The notes below the pieces were generated by a model. That model did no database searches. It was not told the origin of the DNA and saw nothing but the letters and a program-made list of their open reading frames with translations. This document shows, one piece after another, positions 16,107 through 25,110 of a stretch of 64,000 bases of DNA; positions within the stretch are counted from its first letter, which is position 1; every line of letters begins with the position of its first letter. The stretch is from NCBI RefSeq assembly GCF_003202285.1, contig NZ_MASW01000005.1, forward strand, positions 744,001-808,000, given 5' to 3'. The DNA is from Prauserella muralis (GTDB taxonomy: Bacteria; Actinomycetota; Actinomycetes; Mycobacteriales; Pseudonocardiaceae). Made by a program: the position numbers and the translations under genes.

Positions 16107-16823
16107 ATGACACACAACACGCCCGAACCGGGCGCGATCCTGCGCGCGGTGTCGGCCGGCTATGCCCGGCACACCGTGCTGCACGAGGTCACCGCCGAGA
16201 TCCCCGGCGGTGCCGTCACCGCCGTCGTGGGCGCCAACGGATCCGGAAAGTCCACTGTGCTCGGTGTGCTCGCGGGCATCGTCCGCCCGGCGGAAGGCGC
16301 GGTGCGGTTGCCGCGGGACACCCGGCCCGCCCTGGTGGTACAGCAGAACGCCGTTCCCGCGCTGCTCCCGATCACCGTGCGCGAGACCGTCACGATGGGC
16401 AGGTGGGCGATCCGCGGACCGTGGCGGCGGCTGCGCGGCCACGACCGGCAGGTGATCGAAAGCTGCCTCGCCCGGCTCGGTATCTCCGACCTCGCCGATC
16501 ACCGGCTGTCCGAACTGTCCGGCGGCCAGCGCCAGCGAGCCCTGCTGGCGCAGGCACTCGCCCAGCAGACGAGCCTGCTGCTGCTCGACGAACCGACGGC
16601 GTCACTCGACGCGCCCACCAGGGAGTCGATCTCCCGCGCGATCGATCACGCCAGGAAGGCCGGGACCACCGTCGTCCACGCGACGCACGATCTCGACGAG
16701 GCACTGAGTGCTGACCACTGCCTGCTCCTGCGGCACGGCAGGATCCTCAGCCAGGGACCACCGCGGAACGTTCTCACCGCCGAGACCCTGCGCCGGGCAT
16801 GGGGCGCGCCCGTGCTGCCGTAG
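16107..16823 (+). CDS. aztA: Zinc ABC transporter ATP-binding protein AztA
   Basis: This 238-residue ATPase has Walker A GANGSGKST, the signature LSGGQRQR, Walker B LLLLDEP and the H-loop histidine in VHATHDLDEA. It is the motor for the AztB permease. Unlike the rest of the system it is transcribed to the right, from a promoter shared with aztB; GAGGTG stands 4-5 bp before the ATG. The Zur-like box overlapping its promoter indicates repression when zinc is plentiful. Confidence 0.9.
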   Translation: MTHNTPEPGAILRAVSAGYARHTVLHEVTAEIPGGAVTAVVGANGSGKSTVLGVLAGIVRPAEGAVRLPRDTRPALVVQQNAVPALLPITVRETVTMGRWAIRGPWRRLRGHDRQVIESCLARLGISDLADHRLSELSGGQRQRALLAQALAQQTSLLLLDEPTASLDAPTRESISRAIDHARKAGTTVVHATHDLDEALSADHCLLLRHGRILSQGPPRNVLTAETLRRAWGAPVLP

Positions 16824-16942
16824 CGGCTCAGGCGCCACCATGGTCGGGGCATGGCAGCACCGCAACCGGCCGCCACTCCCGCACTCACCCTGGCGCGACA
16901 CCGGAACACTCCGCCGCGAGCGAGACCGTGACCGTGTACCCG

Positions 16943-17893
16943 TCACCTAGTTCGGTCGCGCGCGGTGCGCCGGAAGTCGCTGGGGCTGACGCCTCGGACG
17001 CGTTTGAACGCGGCGCTGAATCCGAACGGGTCGGAGTAGCCCACGGTCCGGGCGATGTCCGCGATGGTGGTGGACTCCTGCTCGGTCAGAAGGTCCGCCG
17101 CGAGTGTCATGCGCCAGCGCGTGAGGTAGGTCAGCGGTGGCTCGCCCACCAGGTCGGTGAAGCGCTTGGCCAGCGTCGAACGCGACGTCCCGGTCCGCTT
17201 GGCCAGCGCGGCGACCGTCCACGATGCCGCCGGCTCGGCGTGCAGCAGGCGCAGCGCGTCGCCGGCCACCGGGTCCCGCTGCGCGGCCCACCAGCCCGGT
17301 GGCTCACCTCCGGGCTGGTCGAACCACTCGCGCAGCGTGCAGACCAGCATCCAGTCCAGCAGCCGGTCGAGCACCACCTGCTGGCCCGGTGTGTCGACGG
17401 CGACCTCGGCGGCGAGATGGTCCAGCACGGCGTCAGCCGTGCCCCCGGCGTCCACACGCAACACGACGGGCAGCGCGTCCAGCAGCCGTCGGCTGATCTC
17501 GCCGCGCACCGGGTAGGCGCCGACGATCAGGGTCGTGGCACCGCGGCCGTCGGCGGCCGCCCCACCGTGGTCGTACCAGCCGAGCCGGTGCCGGGTGCCA
17601 CCCTGCTCGGGTGTCGCGCAGTGCGCGCCGCACGCGACCGGCTCGGCCCGGGTACCGACCTCGTCGACGAAGGTGAACGTCGCGGGGCCGCGGACGACGA
17701 TCGTCTCCCGCGCGCGCAGCGGCTCGGGTGGGTGGTCGTCCGGCACGATCCAGCCCGCCCCGGCGAGCACGGTGCACAGGGTCAGTGGCGCGCCGTCCAC
17801 GAACCGCAGCGACCAGGGTGGGGTGAGGGTCGAACTGCCGAACAGGGAGCCGTGGGCACGCACACCACGGATCAGGTCGCTGAACACGTCCAC
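16943..17893 (-). CDS. AraC-family regulator with cupin sensor domain
   Basis: From the GTG at 17893 the protein has 316 residues. The first 190 residues fit the cupin_6 type (VDVFSDLIRGVRAHGSLFGSST, then LRARETIVVRGPATFTF). The C-terminal AraC-type DNA-binding region contains WTVAALAKRTGTSRSTLAKRF and IADIARTVGYSDPFGFSAAFKR. The open frame extends to 18244 but that part overlaps the divergent gene and is not credible. The gene diverges from a pyridoxamine-phosphate-oxidase-like gene 82 bp away, which is its probable target. Confidence 0.85.
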   Translation of the reverse strand: MDVFSDLIRGVRAHGSLFGSSTLTPPWSLRFVDGAPLTLCTVLAGAGWIVPDDHPPEPLRARETIVVRGPATFTFVDEVGTRAEPVACGAHCATPEQGGTRHRLGWYDHGGAAADGRGATTLIVGAYPVRGEISRRLLDALPVVLRVDAGGTADAVLDHLAAEVAVDTPGQQVVLDRLLDWMLVCTLREWFDQPGGEPPGWWAAQRDPVAGDALRLLHAEPAASWTVAALAKRTGTSRSTLAKRFTDLVGEPPLTYLTRWRMTLAADLLTEQESTTIADIARTVGYSDPFGFSAAFKRVRGVSPSDFRRTARDRTR

Positions 17894-17975
17894 CGTGCCG
17901 ACGCTAGACGAACACGCAGGCGATCCGGTGTCCTGCCTATGGGATTGTCCGAACCGGCGTTGTTGAATCGGCGTC

Positions 17976-18404
17976 ATGAGCACGGCCATGACCTCGCTGA
18001 CCGCCGAAGACCTCGAGTTCCTCCGGCGCCCCCTGCACGGGTTCCTGTCCGTGGCCGGGGGGCCATTGCCGCCCCAGCCCCGGCCGGTGTGGTTCGAGGC
18101 CACCGCCGAGGGCGCGATCCAGCTGTTCACGGGCCCCGACTCGCCCAGGATGCGGCACCGGCGCCGCGACCCCCGCGCGTCGATCGTCGTCGCCGCCCCG
18201 GTGGGGGAACGGGAGCGCTGGGTGTCCGTGGCCGGCCACACCACGGTGGAACCCGACGGAGCACATGACCTGATCGCACGACTCGCGGCCCGCTACTGGG
18301 ACCTCGACGACCCGGCCCGCGCCGACGACCTCGCCGAAATCCTGGCCGCGGACTGGGTCCGGCTCGTCATCCACCCGGACACCATCAGTCGCTACCTGAT
18401 GTGA
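17976..18404 (+). CDS. Pyridoxamine 5'-phosphate oxidase-like split-barrel protein
   Basis: A 142-residue protein of the split-beta-barrel flavin/F420-binding superfamily. RPLHGFLSVAGG is the first strand pair and VWFEATAEGAIQLFTGPDSPRM with RDPRASIVVAAP the core that usually binds FMN or F420. Small proteins like this act as F420-dependent reductases or oxidases on diverse compounds; the exact reaction is unknown. It diverges from an AraC regulator, and its end is 5 bp from the end of the convergent gcoR-like gene. Confidence 0.78.
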   Translation: MSTAMTSLTAEDLEFLRRPLHGFLSVAGGPLPPQPRPVWFEATAEGAIQLFTGPDSPRMRHRRRDPRASIVVAAPVGERERWVSVAGHTTVEPDGAHDLIARLAARYWDLDDPARADDLAEILAADWVRLVIHPDTISRYLM

Positions 18405-18409
18405 CCCGG

Positions 18410-19351
18410 TCAGCGCCGGGCCTGTGCCGGGGACACGCCGTAGCGACGGCGATACGCCGCGGCGAACCGGCTCGCGCTGGAGAAGCCCCATCGGGCGGCC
18501 ACGTCGCTGACAGTGGCGTGGCGGTCGGCAGTCAGGTCCGCGTGCGCCCGCTGAAGCCGCACGCCCAGCAGGTACTCGGTCGGCGGGCAGCCGACCCACT
18601 CCCGGAAGCCCTCCTGCAGCCGCCGGACACTGGTTCCCGCGACCTCCGCCATGTCGCCGACCGTCCAGGCGCGGGCGGGGTCGTCGTGGAGCCGGTCGAC
18701 CACGCGCGCGACGACGCGCGGCCTGGGCAGCGGGCCCGCGCCCGCCTCGGGACAACCCGCCAGCAGGAAGCTCGCGGCGAGCGCGCCCGCCAGCTGCTCG
18801 CGCACGGGCGCGCACTCGCCGAACAGGCCGGGATCGTGCAGATGGGCCGCGAGGCTGCCGACCAGCTGCCGCCACGCGCGGCCCCGGCCGCCACCCAGCT
18901 CCAGCTGGTCGGGCAGGTCGCCGCGCAGCGTCACCCGATCGCCGCCGAGCACCCGTTCCGCCTCGCGGTCGAGCCACGCGCTGTCGAACTTGACGCCGAG
19001 CACCGTGCAGGTGGCGTCCCAGTGAGTGATCAGGGACGGGGTGTCGGCCCGGAACACCGTCGCCTGCCCGGGCACCGATGTCGTCACCGCGCTGTGCCGT
19101 CCGCGACTTTCCAGATGCCCGGTCAGCGGCATGTTGATCTCGTAGGCGCCGGGATAGTCGCAGGCGATCGCCACGTCGGCTCCCCAGCCGACATGGCCCA
19201 CCAGCACCGGGCCCAGATCGAGGGTGCGCAGGGTGAGGCGCGGATCGCGGCCCCCGCCGAGCGGGTCCAGCTCGTGCGGGAAATACGCCTTCGCGACCTC
19301 CCGGGAGGCGTCGTCCCAGTCCCGGGGCGCGGCACTACGCCGTGCGGGCAT
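18410..19351 (-). CDS. AraC-family regulator divergent from gcoAB
   Basis: From ATG 19351 the product has 313 residues: an AraC_binding_2 sensor domain (YEINMPLTGHLESRGRH) and a C-terminal pair of helix-turn-helix motifs (WTVGDMAEVAGTSVRRLQEGF, VSDVAARWGFSSASRFAAAYR). The open frame extends to 19573 but overlaps gcoA. It is divergently placed, 142 bp from the guaiacol O-demethylase genes, and is the natural candidate for their activator, responding to guaiacol or a similar aromatic. Confidence 0.85.
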   Translation of the reverse strand: MPARRSAAPRDWDDASREVAKAYFPHELDPLGGGRDPRLTLRTLDLGPVLVGHVGWGADVAIACDYPGAYEINMPLTGHLESRGRHSAVTTSVPGQATVFRADTPSLITHWDATCTVLGVKFDSAWLDREAERVLGGDRVTLRGDLPDQLELGGGRGRAWRQLVGSLAAHLHDPGLFGECAPVREQLAGALAASFLLAGCPEAGAGPLPRPRVVARVVDRLHDDPARAWTVGDMAEVAGTSVRRLQEGFREWVGCPPTEYLLGVRLQRAHADLTADRHATVSDVAARWGFSSASRFAAAYRRRYGVSPAQARR

Positions 19352-19493
19352 GGCGACGAGGTTACCAGAGACACAGCTCACAAAATCGCCGCGCAATCGG
19401 TGCTGACCTCGCGCGATCCGTGTCGCCAGGTGCCGCGCCACCGCCCTAACGTCCCGAGCCGTTCCTGGACGACGACGTTGGGAGGACACACCG

Positions 19494-20717
19494 ATGACGA
19501 CAACCGAACGGCCCGATCTCTCGTGGCTGGACACGGTCACCATGAGCGAGCTGGAGCGCGACCCGTACACCACGTACGAGCGGCTGCGCGCCGAGGCGCC
19601 GCTGGCGTACGTGCCGGTGCTGGGGTCCTACGTCGCCTCCACCACCGAGGTCTGCCGCGAGGTCGCCACCAGCCCCGACTTCGAGGCGGTCATCACCCCG
19701 GCAGGTGGCCGCACGTTCGGGCATCCGGCCATCATCGGGGTGAACGGCGACATCCACGCCGACCTGCGGTCGATGGTCGAACCCGCGTTGCAGCCCGCCG
19801 AGGTCGACCGCTGGATCGACGACCTCGTGCGGCCGATCGCCCGCCGGTACCTGGAGCAGTTCGAGGACGACGGCCACGCCGAACTGGTGGCGCAGTACTG
19901 CGAGCCGGTCAGCGTGCGGTCGCTGGGCGACCTGCTCGGGCTGCAGGACGTCGGCTCCGACAAGCTGCGCGAGTGGTTCGCGAAGCTGAACCGTTCCTTC
20001 ACCAACGCGGCGATGGACGAGAACGGCGAGTTCGCCAACCCGGAGGGCTTCGCCGAGGGCGACGCCGCGAAGGCGGAGATCCGCGCGATCGTCGACCCGC
20101 TGATCGACAGGTGGATCGTCGAGCCGGACGACAGCGCCATCTCCCACTGGCTGCACGACGGCATGCCGCCCGGCCAGACTCGCGACCGCGAGTACATCTA
20201 CCCCACCATCTACGTGTACCTGCTCGGCGCGATGCAGGAGCCGGGCCATGGCATGGCGTCCACCCTGGTCGGGCTGTTCAGCAGGCCCGAGCAGCTGGAG
20301 GAGGTCGTCGACGACCCCGCCCTCATCCCCCGGGCGATCTCCGAGGGCCTGCGCTGGACGTCACCGATCTGGTCGGCCACGGCACGCATCTCGACGAAGC
20401 CGGTGACGATCGCAGGCGTCGACCTGCCGGCGGGCACACCGGTGATGCTGTCCTACGGGTCGGCCAACCACGACACCGGCCAGTACGAGGCGCCCTCCAC
20501 CTACGACCTGCACCGTCCGCCACTGCCCCACCTGGCGTTCGGCGCGGGCAACCACGCGTGCGCGGGCATCTACTTCGCCAACCACGTCATGCGCATCGCG
20601 CTGGAGGAGCTGTTCGAGGCCATCCCCAACCTGGAGCGCGACACCCGCGAGGGCGTCGACTTCTGGGGCTGGGGGTTCCGCGGGCCGACGAGCCTGCACG
20701 TCACCTGGGAGGTCTGA
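19494..20717 (+). CDS. gcoA: Cytochrome P450 guaiacol O-demethylase GcoA (CYP255A)
   Basis: The protein has 407 residues, the length of Amycolatopsis GcoA, and agrees with it nearly throughout as far as I recall the sequence. The haem ligand Cys356 lies in [14 protein letters not shown]. The three phenylalanines that line the guaiacol pocket, Phe75 (RTFGHP), Phe169 (NRSFTN) and Phe395 (WGWGF), are all in place. GcoA removes the methyl group of guaiacol to give catechol and formaldehyde, a step in lignin-aromatic use. A GGAGG stands before the ATG. The reductase gcoB follows one base after the stop, and an AraC gene diverges from it. Confidence 0.95.
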   Translation: MTTTERPDLSWLDTVTMSELERDPYTTYERLRAEAPLAYVPVLGSYVASTTEVCREVATSPDFEAVITPAGGRTFGHPAIIGVNGDIHADLRSMVEPALQPAEVDRWIDDLVRPIARRYLEQFEDDGHAELVAQYCEPVSVRSLGDLLGLQDVGSDKLREWFAKLNRSFTNAAMDENGEFANPEGFAEGDAAKAEIRAIVDPLIDRWIVEPDDSAISHWLHDGMPPGQTRDREYIYPTIYVYLLGAMQEPGHGMASTLVGLFSRPEQLEEVVDDPALIPRAISEGLRWTSPIWSATARISTKPVTIAGVDLPAGTPVMLSYGSANHDTGQYEAPSTYDLHRPPLPHLAFGAGNHACAGIYFANHVMRIALEELFEAIPNLERDTREGVDFWGWGFRGPTSLHVTWEV

Positions 20718-20718
20718 G

Positions 20719-21729
20719 GTGAGCTTCGCGGTCACCGCCGGCGGCCACCGGGTCGAGTGCGCACCCAGCCAGACACTGCTCGACGCCTGCCTGCGCGCCG
20801 GGGTCTGGATGCCGAACTCGTGCAACCAGGGCACCTGCGGCACCTGCAAGCTCCAGGTGCTCTCCGGCGAGGTCGACCACGGTGCCTCCCCGCGCGACAC
20901 GCTCACCGACGACGAGCGGGCCACGGGTCTGGCACTCGCCTGCCAGGCCCGTCCGCTCGCCGACACGGAGGTGCGCGGTCACGGGACCGCGGGGCGCACC
21001 ACCCACCGGCTGCGGGACCTCACGACCACGGTCCGGGCCGTCGAGGACATCGCCCGCGACACGCGCCGCGTGCTGTTGGGCCTCGCCGAGCCGCTGGCCT
21101 TCGAGCCCGGTCAGTACGTCGAGCTCTCCGTTCCCGGTTCCGGCGCGCGACGGCAGTACTCGCTGGCCAACACCGCCGACGAGGACAAGGTTCTGGAGCT
21201 GCACGTCCGGCGGGTGCCGGGCGGGCTGGCCACCGACTGCTGGCTCTTCGGCGGACTCGACGTCGGCGACCGCGTCGAGGCGACGGGGCCGCTCGGCGAC
21301 TTCCACCTGCCACCGGCCGAGGACGACGACGGCGGCCCGATGGTGCTCATCGGCGGCGGCACCGGCCTCGCGCCGCTGGTGGGTATCGCCCGCACGGCAC
21401 TCGCGCGGCATCCGACCCGCGAGGTCCGGCTCTACCACGGCGTGCGGGGCGCTGCCGACCTCTACGACCTCGACCGGTTCGCCGAGCTGGCGGCCGCCCA
21501 TCCGGGCCTGACCTTCGTGCCGGTGCTCTCCGACGAGCCGGACCCGGCGTATCGCGGCGGCTTTCCCACCGACGCGTTCCTGGAGGACGTCGCCAGCGGG
21601 CGCGGCTGGTCGGGCTGGCTGTGCGGCCCGCCCGCCATGGTGGAGGCCGGGGTGAAGGCGTTCAAGCGCAGGCGCATGTCGCCGCGGCACATCCACCGTG
21701 AGAAGTTCACCCCGGCCGACGCGAGCTAG
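20719..21729 (+). CDS. gcoB: GcoB reductase of guaiacol O-demethylase
   Basis: This 336-residue single-chain reductase feeds electrons from NADH to GcoA. It has an N-terminal plant-type [2Fe-2S] domain (SCNQGTCGTCKLQVLSG, later LACQARP), then an FAD domain with RRQYSLAN near residue 150, and an NADH domain with IGGGTGLAPL and LCGPPAMVEAGVKAF. This three-domain order is the published GcoB layout. It starts with GTG one base after gcoA and is therefore translationally coupled. Its stop codon shares the palindrome CTAG with the stop of the convergent E2 gene. Confidence 0.95.
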   Translation: MSFAVTAGGHRVECAPSQTLLDACLRAGVWMPNSCNQGTCGTCKLQVLSGEVDHGASPRDTLTDDERATGLALACQARPLADTEVRGHGTAGRTTHRLRDLTTTVRAVEDIARDTRRVLLGLAEPLAFEPGQYVELSVPGSGARRQYSLANTADEDKVLELHVRRVPGGLATDCWLFGGLDVGDRVEATGPLGDFHLPPAEDDDGGPMVLIGGGTGLAPLVGIARTALARHPTREVRLYHGVRGAADLYDLDRFAELAAAHPGLTFVPVLSDEPDPAYRGGFPTDAFLEDVASGRGWSGWLCGPPAMVEAGVKAFKRRRMSPRHIHREKFTPADAS

Positions 21730-22940
21730 AGGTCGGCCAGCGCGGAGGCCGGTGACTCGATGGTGTCGGCGACGAAGCGCAGGAACCCGGCCGCGGTGCC
21801 GCCGTCGCAGACCCGGTGGTCGAACACCAGCGACAGCTGGGTGACGTGCCGCGGCACCACCTGCCCCGCGACCACCCACGGGCGTTCGAGAATGCGGCCC
21901 ATGCCGAGGATCGCGACCTCGGGATGGTTGATGATGGCCGCGCTGCCGTCCACCCCGAACGAACCGTAGTTGTTCAGGGTGAAGGAGCCGGAACCCAGGT
22001 CCGCGGCGGTGGCCGAGCCGTCCCGCGCCGCCGCGGTCACCCGCCGCAGCTCGGCGTCGAGCTGCCGTGCGGTGCGGCGGTGGGCGTCGCGCACCACCGG
22101 CACCACGAGACCTCTGTCCGTCTGCGTGGCGATGCCGAGGTTCACGCCGTCGAACACGTGGATCTCCTGGCGCTCGGTGTCCACTGTGGAGTTGAGCACC
22201 GGGTAACGGCCGAGCCCGGCGACGACGAACCGGGCGACCAGGGCCAGCAGGCCGGGGCCGTCGGCCAGTTCGGTCCGCAGCCGCACCAGTTCGGTGGCGT
22301 CGACGTCGACCCACGTGGTCGCCTCGGGGATCTCCGACCTGCTGCGCGACAGCACCTCGGTGATCGCCGCGCGCATGCCCCGCAGCGGGATCCGCTCGGC
22401 CACCCCGAGCCCGGTCCGGCTCGGCCCTGTCCCGCCGCTGGGCTGGGCGGCCCGCTCGACGTCGGCCCTGGTGATCAGCCCGTCCGGTCCCGTGCCGCGC
22501 AGCGCCGTGAGATCGAGCCCCCTGTCCTTGGCGAGCTTGCGCACCACCGGCGAGGACACCGCGGGCCGTTCCGCGACCGCCGGTGTCGCGGGACGCGCGA
22601 CCCGGCGGCGGCGCCTGCCGTTGGCGCGCGTGCCGGTGCCGTAGCCGATGAGGACATTCCCGGAGCCGGCCCGCTCCTCCTCGACGTAAACGCCGGCGGT
22701 GCCGGTGCTCACCGAGATCAGCGGCGCACCGACCGCCAGCGTGGCGCCCTCGTCGCCGTGCAGTTCGGCGACGACGCCCGCGAACGGCGAGGGCACCTCG
22801 ACCAGGGCCTTGGCGGTCTCGACCTCGGCGACCGGGGCGTCGACGGCGACACTGTCGCCGGGCCGCACCAGCCAGCGCACCAGCTGCGCCTCCGTGAGCC
22901 CTTCCCCGAGGTCGGGCAGCGTGAACGTCTCGCGGCTCAT
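21726..22940 (-). CDS. bkdC: Branched-chain 2-oxoacid dehydrogenase E2, dihydrolipoamide acyltransferase
   Basis: The product has 404 residues. The N-terminal lipoyl domain carries the lipoylated lysine at about residue 44 (VETAKALVEV). A peripheral subunit-binding domain follows (SSPVVRKLAKDRGLDLTALRGT), then the catalytic acyltransferase domain with the active-site motif DHRVCDGG. It transfers the acyl group from E1 to CoA, giving isobutyryl-, isovaleryl- or 2-methylbutyryl-CoA for energy or branched fatty acids. It overlaps the E1 beta gene by 4 bp and ends the operon. Confidence 0.92.
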   Translation of the reverse strand: MSRETFTLPDLGEGLTEAQLVRWLVRPGDSVAVDAPVAEVETAKALVEVPSPFAGVVAELHGDEGATLAVGAPLISVSTGTAGVYVEEERAGSGNVLIGYGTGTRANGRRRRRVARPATPAVAERPAVSSPVVRKLAKDRGLDLTALRGTGPDGLITRADVERAAQPSGGTGPSRTGLGVAERIPLRGMRAAITEVLSRSRSEIPEATTWVDVDATELVRLRTELADGPGLLALVARFVVAGLGRYPVLNSTVDTERQEIHVFDGVNLGIATQTDRGLVVPVVRDAHRRTARQLDAELRRVTAAARDGSATAADLGSGSFTLNNYGSFGVDGSAAIINHPEVAILGMGRILERPWVVAGQVVPRHVTQLSLVFDHRVCDGGTAAGFLRFVADTIESPASALADL

Positions 22941-23929
22941 GCGTCCTCCCACTGGAGGTCGTCGACGGCGTCGAGCACCCGCTCGACGGAGGGCAGGTGA
23001 TGGTGCTCGAGCTTCGGCGGCGGGTACGGGATGTCGAATCCGGTGACCCGGCGCACGGGTGCCTCCAGGTGGTGGAAGCACTGCTCGGCGACGCGGGCGG
23101 CGACCTCGGAGGCGACCGAGGCGAAGCCGGGCGCCTCGGCGACCACGACGGCCCGCCCGGTGCGGCGCACCTCGGCCATCACGGTGGCGTCGTCGAACGG
23201 CACCAGCGAACGCAGGTCCACGACGCCGAGGTCGCGGCCCTCGGTGGCGGCCAGCTCGGCGGCGGCCAGCGACACCGGCACCGCCGGCCCGTAGGCGATC
23301 AGCGTGGCGTCCGCGCCGGACCTGCGCACGGCCGCCCGCCCGATCGGCGGCACCGCCGCGGCGAGGTCGACTTCCTCGGCGGCGAAGTAGTGCTTCTTCG
23401 GCTCCAGGAAGATCACCGGATCCGGGCTGCCGATCGCGGCGCGCAGCAGGCCGTAGGCGTCCTGGTTGGTGGCGGGGGCGAGGACGGTCAGCCCGGCGGT
23501 GTGGGCGTAGTAGGCCTCGGAGGAGTCGCAGTGGTGCTCGACGCCGCCGATTCCGCCCGCGTACGGCACGCGCACCACCACGGGAAGGCGCAGGCGGCCA
23601 CGCGTGCGGTTGGCCATCTTCGCCAGGTGACTGGTGATCTGCTCGAAGGCGGGATAGGCGAACGCGTCGAACTGCATCTCGACCACCGGCCGGAACCCGT
23701 TCATCGCCATGCCGATGGCCATGCCGACGATCCCGGACTCGGCCAGTGGCGTGTCGAAGCACCGCTGTTCGCCGAAGGCGGCGGTGAGCCCGTCGGTCAC
23801 CCGGAACACGCCGCCCAGCGGTCCGACGTCCTCGCCGAACACCACCACCGACTCGTCGGCGGTCATCGCGTCCCGCAACGCGGTGTTGAGGGCCTGCGCC
23901 ATCGTCAGCTTCTCCGGCTCGGTCGTCAT
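22937..23929 (-). CDS. bkdB: Branched-chain 2-oxoacid dehydrogenase E1 beta subunit
   Basis: A 330-residue transketolase-like protein with MAQALNTALRDAMTADESVVVFGEDVG reduced to the family hallmark GEDVG, PLAESGIVGMAIGMA and GGVEHHCDSSEAYYAH segments. With E1 alpha it decarboxylates branched-chain 2-oxoacids using thiamine diphosphate. It begins with ATG 23929, overlapping the E1 alpha stop by 4 bp, and ends overlapping the E2 start by 4 bp. Confidence 0.93.
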   Translation of the reverse strand: MTTEPEKLTMAQALNTALRDAMTADESVVVFGEDVGPLGGVFRVTDGLTAAFGEQRCFDTPLAESGIVGMAIGMAMNGFRPVVEMQFDAFAYPAFEQITSHLAKMANRTRGRLRLPVVVRVPYAGGIGGVEHHCDSSEAYYAHTAGLTVLAPATNQDAYGLLRAAIGSPDPVIFLEPKKHYFAAEEVDLAAAVPPIGRAAVRRSGADATLIAYGPAVPVSLAAAELAATEGRDLGVVDLRSLVPFDDATVMAEVRRTGRAVVVAEAPGFASVASEVAARVAEQCFHHLEAPVRRVTGFDIPYPPPKLEHHHLPSVERVLDAVDDLQWEDA

Positions 23930-24996
23930 CGGGCGTCCTCCCCCGCGGCCAGCTCCGCCCGCAGCAGCGCCGCCTGCGCGGCCAGCTGGGGCGTGGGCGT
24001 GGCATGGACATGGGCGAACAACTCGTCGGTGGGCACCGGCCGGTCCTCGCCCAGCGCGGCCCGGACCCGGGCGGCGACGGCCTCGGCCTCGGCGGCGAAG
24101 GCGTCCTCGCGGGCGTCGTCGAGCGCGTTCTCGGCCCGCAGGTAGGCGCGCAGGCGCCGCAGCGGGTCCCGTTCCGCCCACTCCCGCACCTCCGCGTCGG
24201 TGCGGTAGCGCGCGGCGTCGTCGGCGTTGGTGTGGGCCTCGATCCGGTAGGTGTCGGCCTCCACCAAGGTGGGTCCTCCGCCGGTCGCGGCGCGCCCGAC
24301 GGCCTCACCGAGCACGGCCGTCAACGCGGCGGCGTCGTTGCCGTCCACCAGCACGGCGGGCATGCCGTAGCCGACGCCCTTGTGCGCCAGCGTCGGCGCC
24401 GCCGACTGCCGGGCCAGCGGCACGGAGATGGCGTACTTGTTGTTCTGCACGAAGAACACCACGGGCGCCGTGAACACCGCCGCGAAGTTGAGCGCTTCGT
24501 GGAAGTCGCCCTCGCTGGTGGCACCGTCACCGCACAGGGCCAGCACCACGGTGTCCTCTCCCCTGAGCCGGGCGGCGTGCGCCACGCCGACGGCGTGCGG
24601 CAGCTGGGTCGCCAACGGTGTGGCCTGCGGCGCGACGTGGTGGTGCACCGGGTCGTAGCCGCAGTGCCATTCGCCGCGCAGCAGCGTCAGGACCTCGACC
24701 GGGGCGACCCCGCGCTCGACGATGGCGACGGTGTCGCGGTAGGTGGGAAACAGCCAGTCCCCGGGCCGCAGCACCGCCGCCGCCACCACCTCGCACGCCT
24801 CCTGGCCGCGCGAGGACGGGTACACCGCGAGCCTGCCCTGCCGCACCAGCGCGCTGGCCTGCTCGTTGAGCCGTTTGCCGCGCACCAGGCCGCGGTAGCG
24901 CTCCAGCAGCACATCCGGCGGCGGCATCGGGTACCGGCCGTCGCCGGTCACCGTCCCGTCGGCGTCCAGCAGTCGCACCGGTGCCAGGTCGGTCAT
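23926..24996 (-). CDS. bkdA: Branched-chain 2-oxoacid dehydrogenase E1 alpha subunit
   Basis: This 356-residue subunit binds thiamine diphosphate through the GDG-to-NN motif (CGDGATSEGDFHEALN, then VFFVQNNKYAIS). It also has the SSRGQEACEV and DTYRIEAHTNADDA segments expected for E1 alpha of the acetoin/branched-chain group. The ATG at 24996 has GGAGG 5 bp upstream; a GTG at 25002 is less well placed. It is the first gene of the bkdABC operon and diverges from an Lrp-type regulator. Confidence 0.93.
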   Translation of the reverse strand: MTDLAPVRLLDADGTVTGDGRYPMPPPDVLLERYRGLVRGKRLNEQASALVRQGRLAVYPSSRGQEACEVVAAAVLRPGDWLFPTYRDTVAIVERGVAPVEVLTLLRGEWHCGYDPVHHHVAPQATPLATQLPHAVGVAHAARLRGEDTVVLALCGDGATSEGDFHEALNFAAVFTAPVVFFVQNNKYAISVPLARQSAAPTLAHKGVGYGMPAVLVDGNDAAALTAVLGEAVGRAATGGGPTLVEADTYRIEAHTNADDAARYRTDAEVREWAERDPLRRLRAYLRAENALDDAREDAFAAEAEAVAARVRAALGEDRPVPTDELFAHVHATPTPQLAAQAALLRAELAAGEDAR

Positions 24997-25110
24997 ACGC
25001 ACCTCCGCATGAGACAGAACGCCTCGATACTGCGAGGTGCTGCTACGTTGTGACCAGATCAGTGCCGATACGCGAGACGAATTGCTCGCTCAGCCGCCTA
25101 AGGAAGCCAG

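Noticed and set aside
16812-16860. Terminator after aztA (GTGCTGCC ... GGCAGCAC)
   Set aside because: The arms are only 8 bp with a 33-nt loop and part lies inside the coding sequence; too weak to call.
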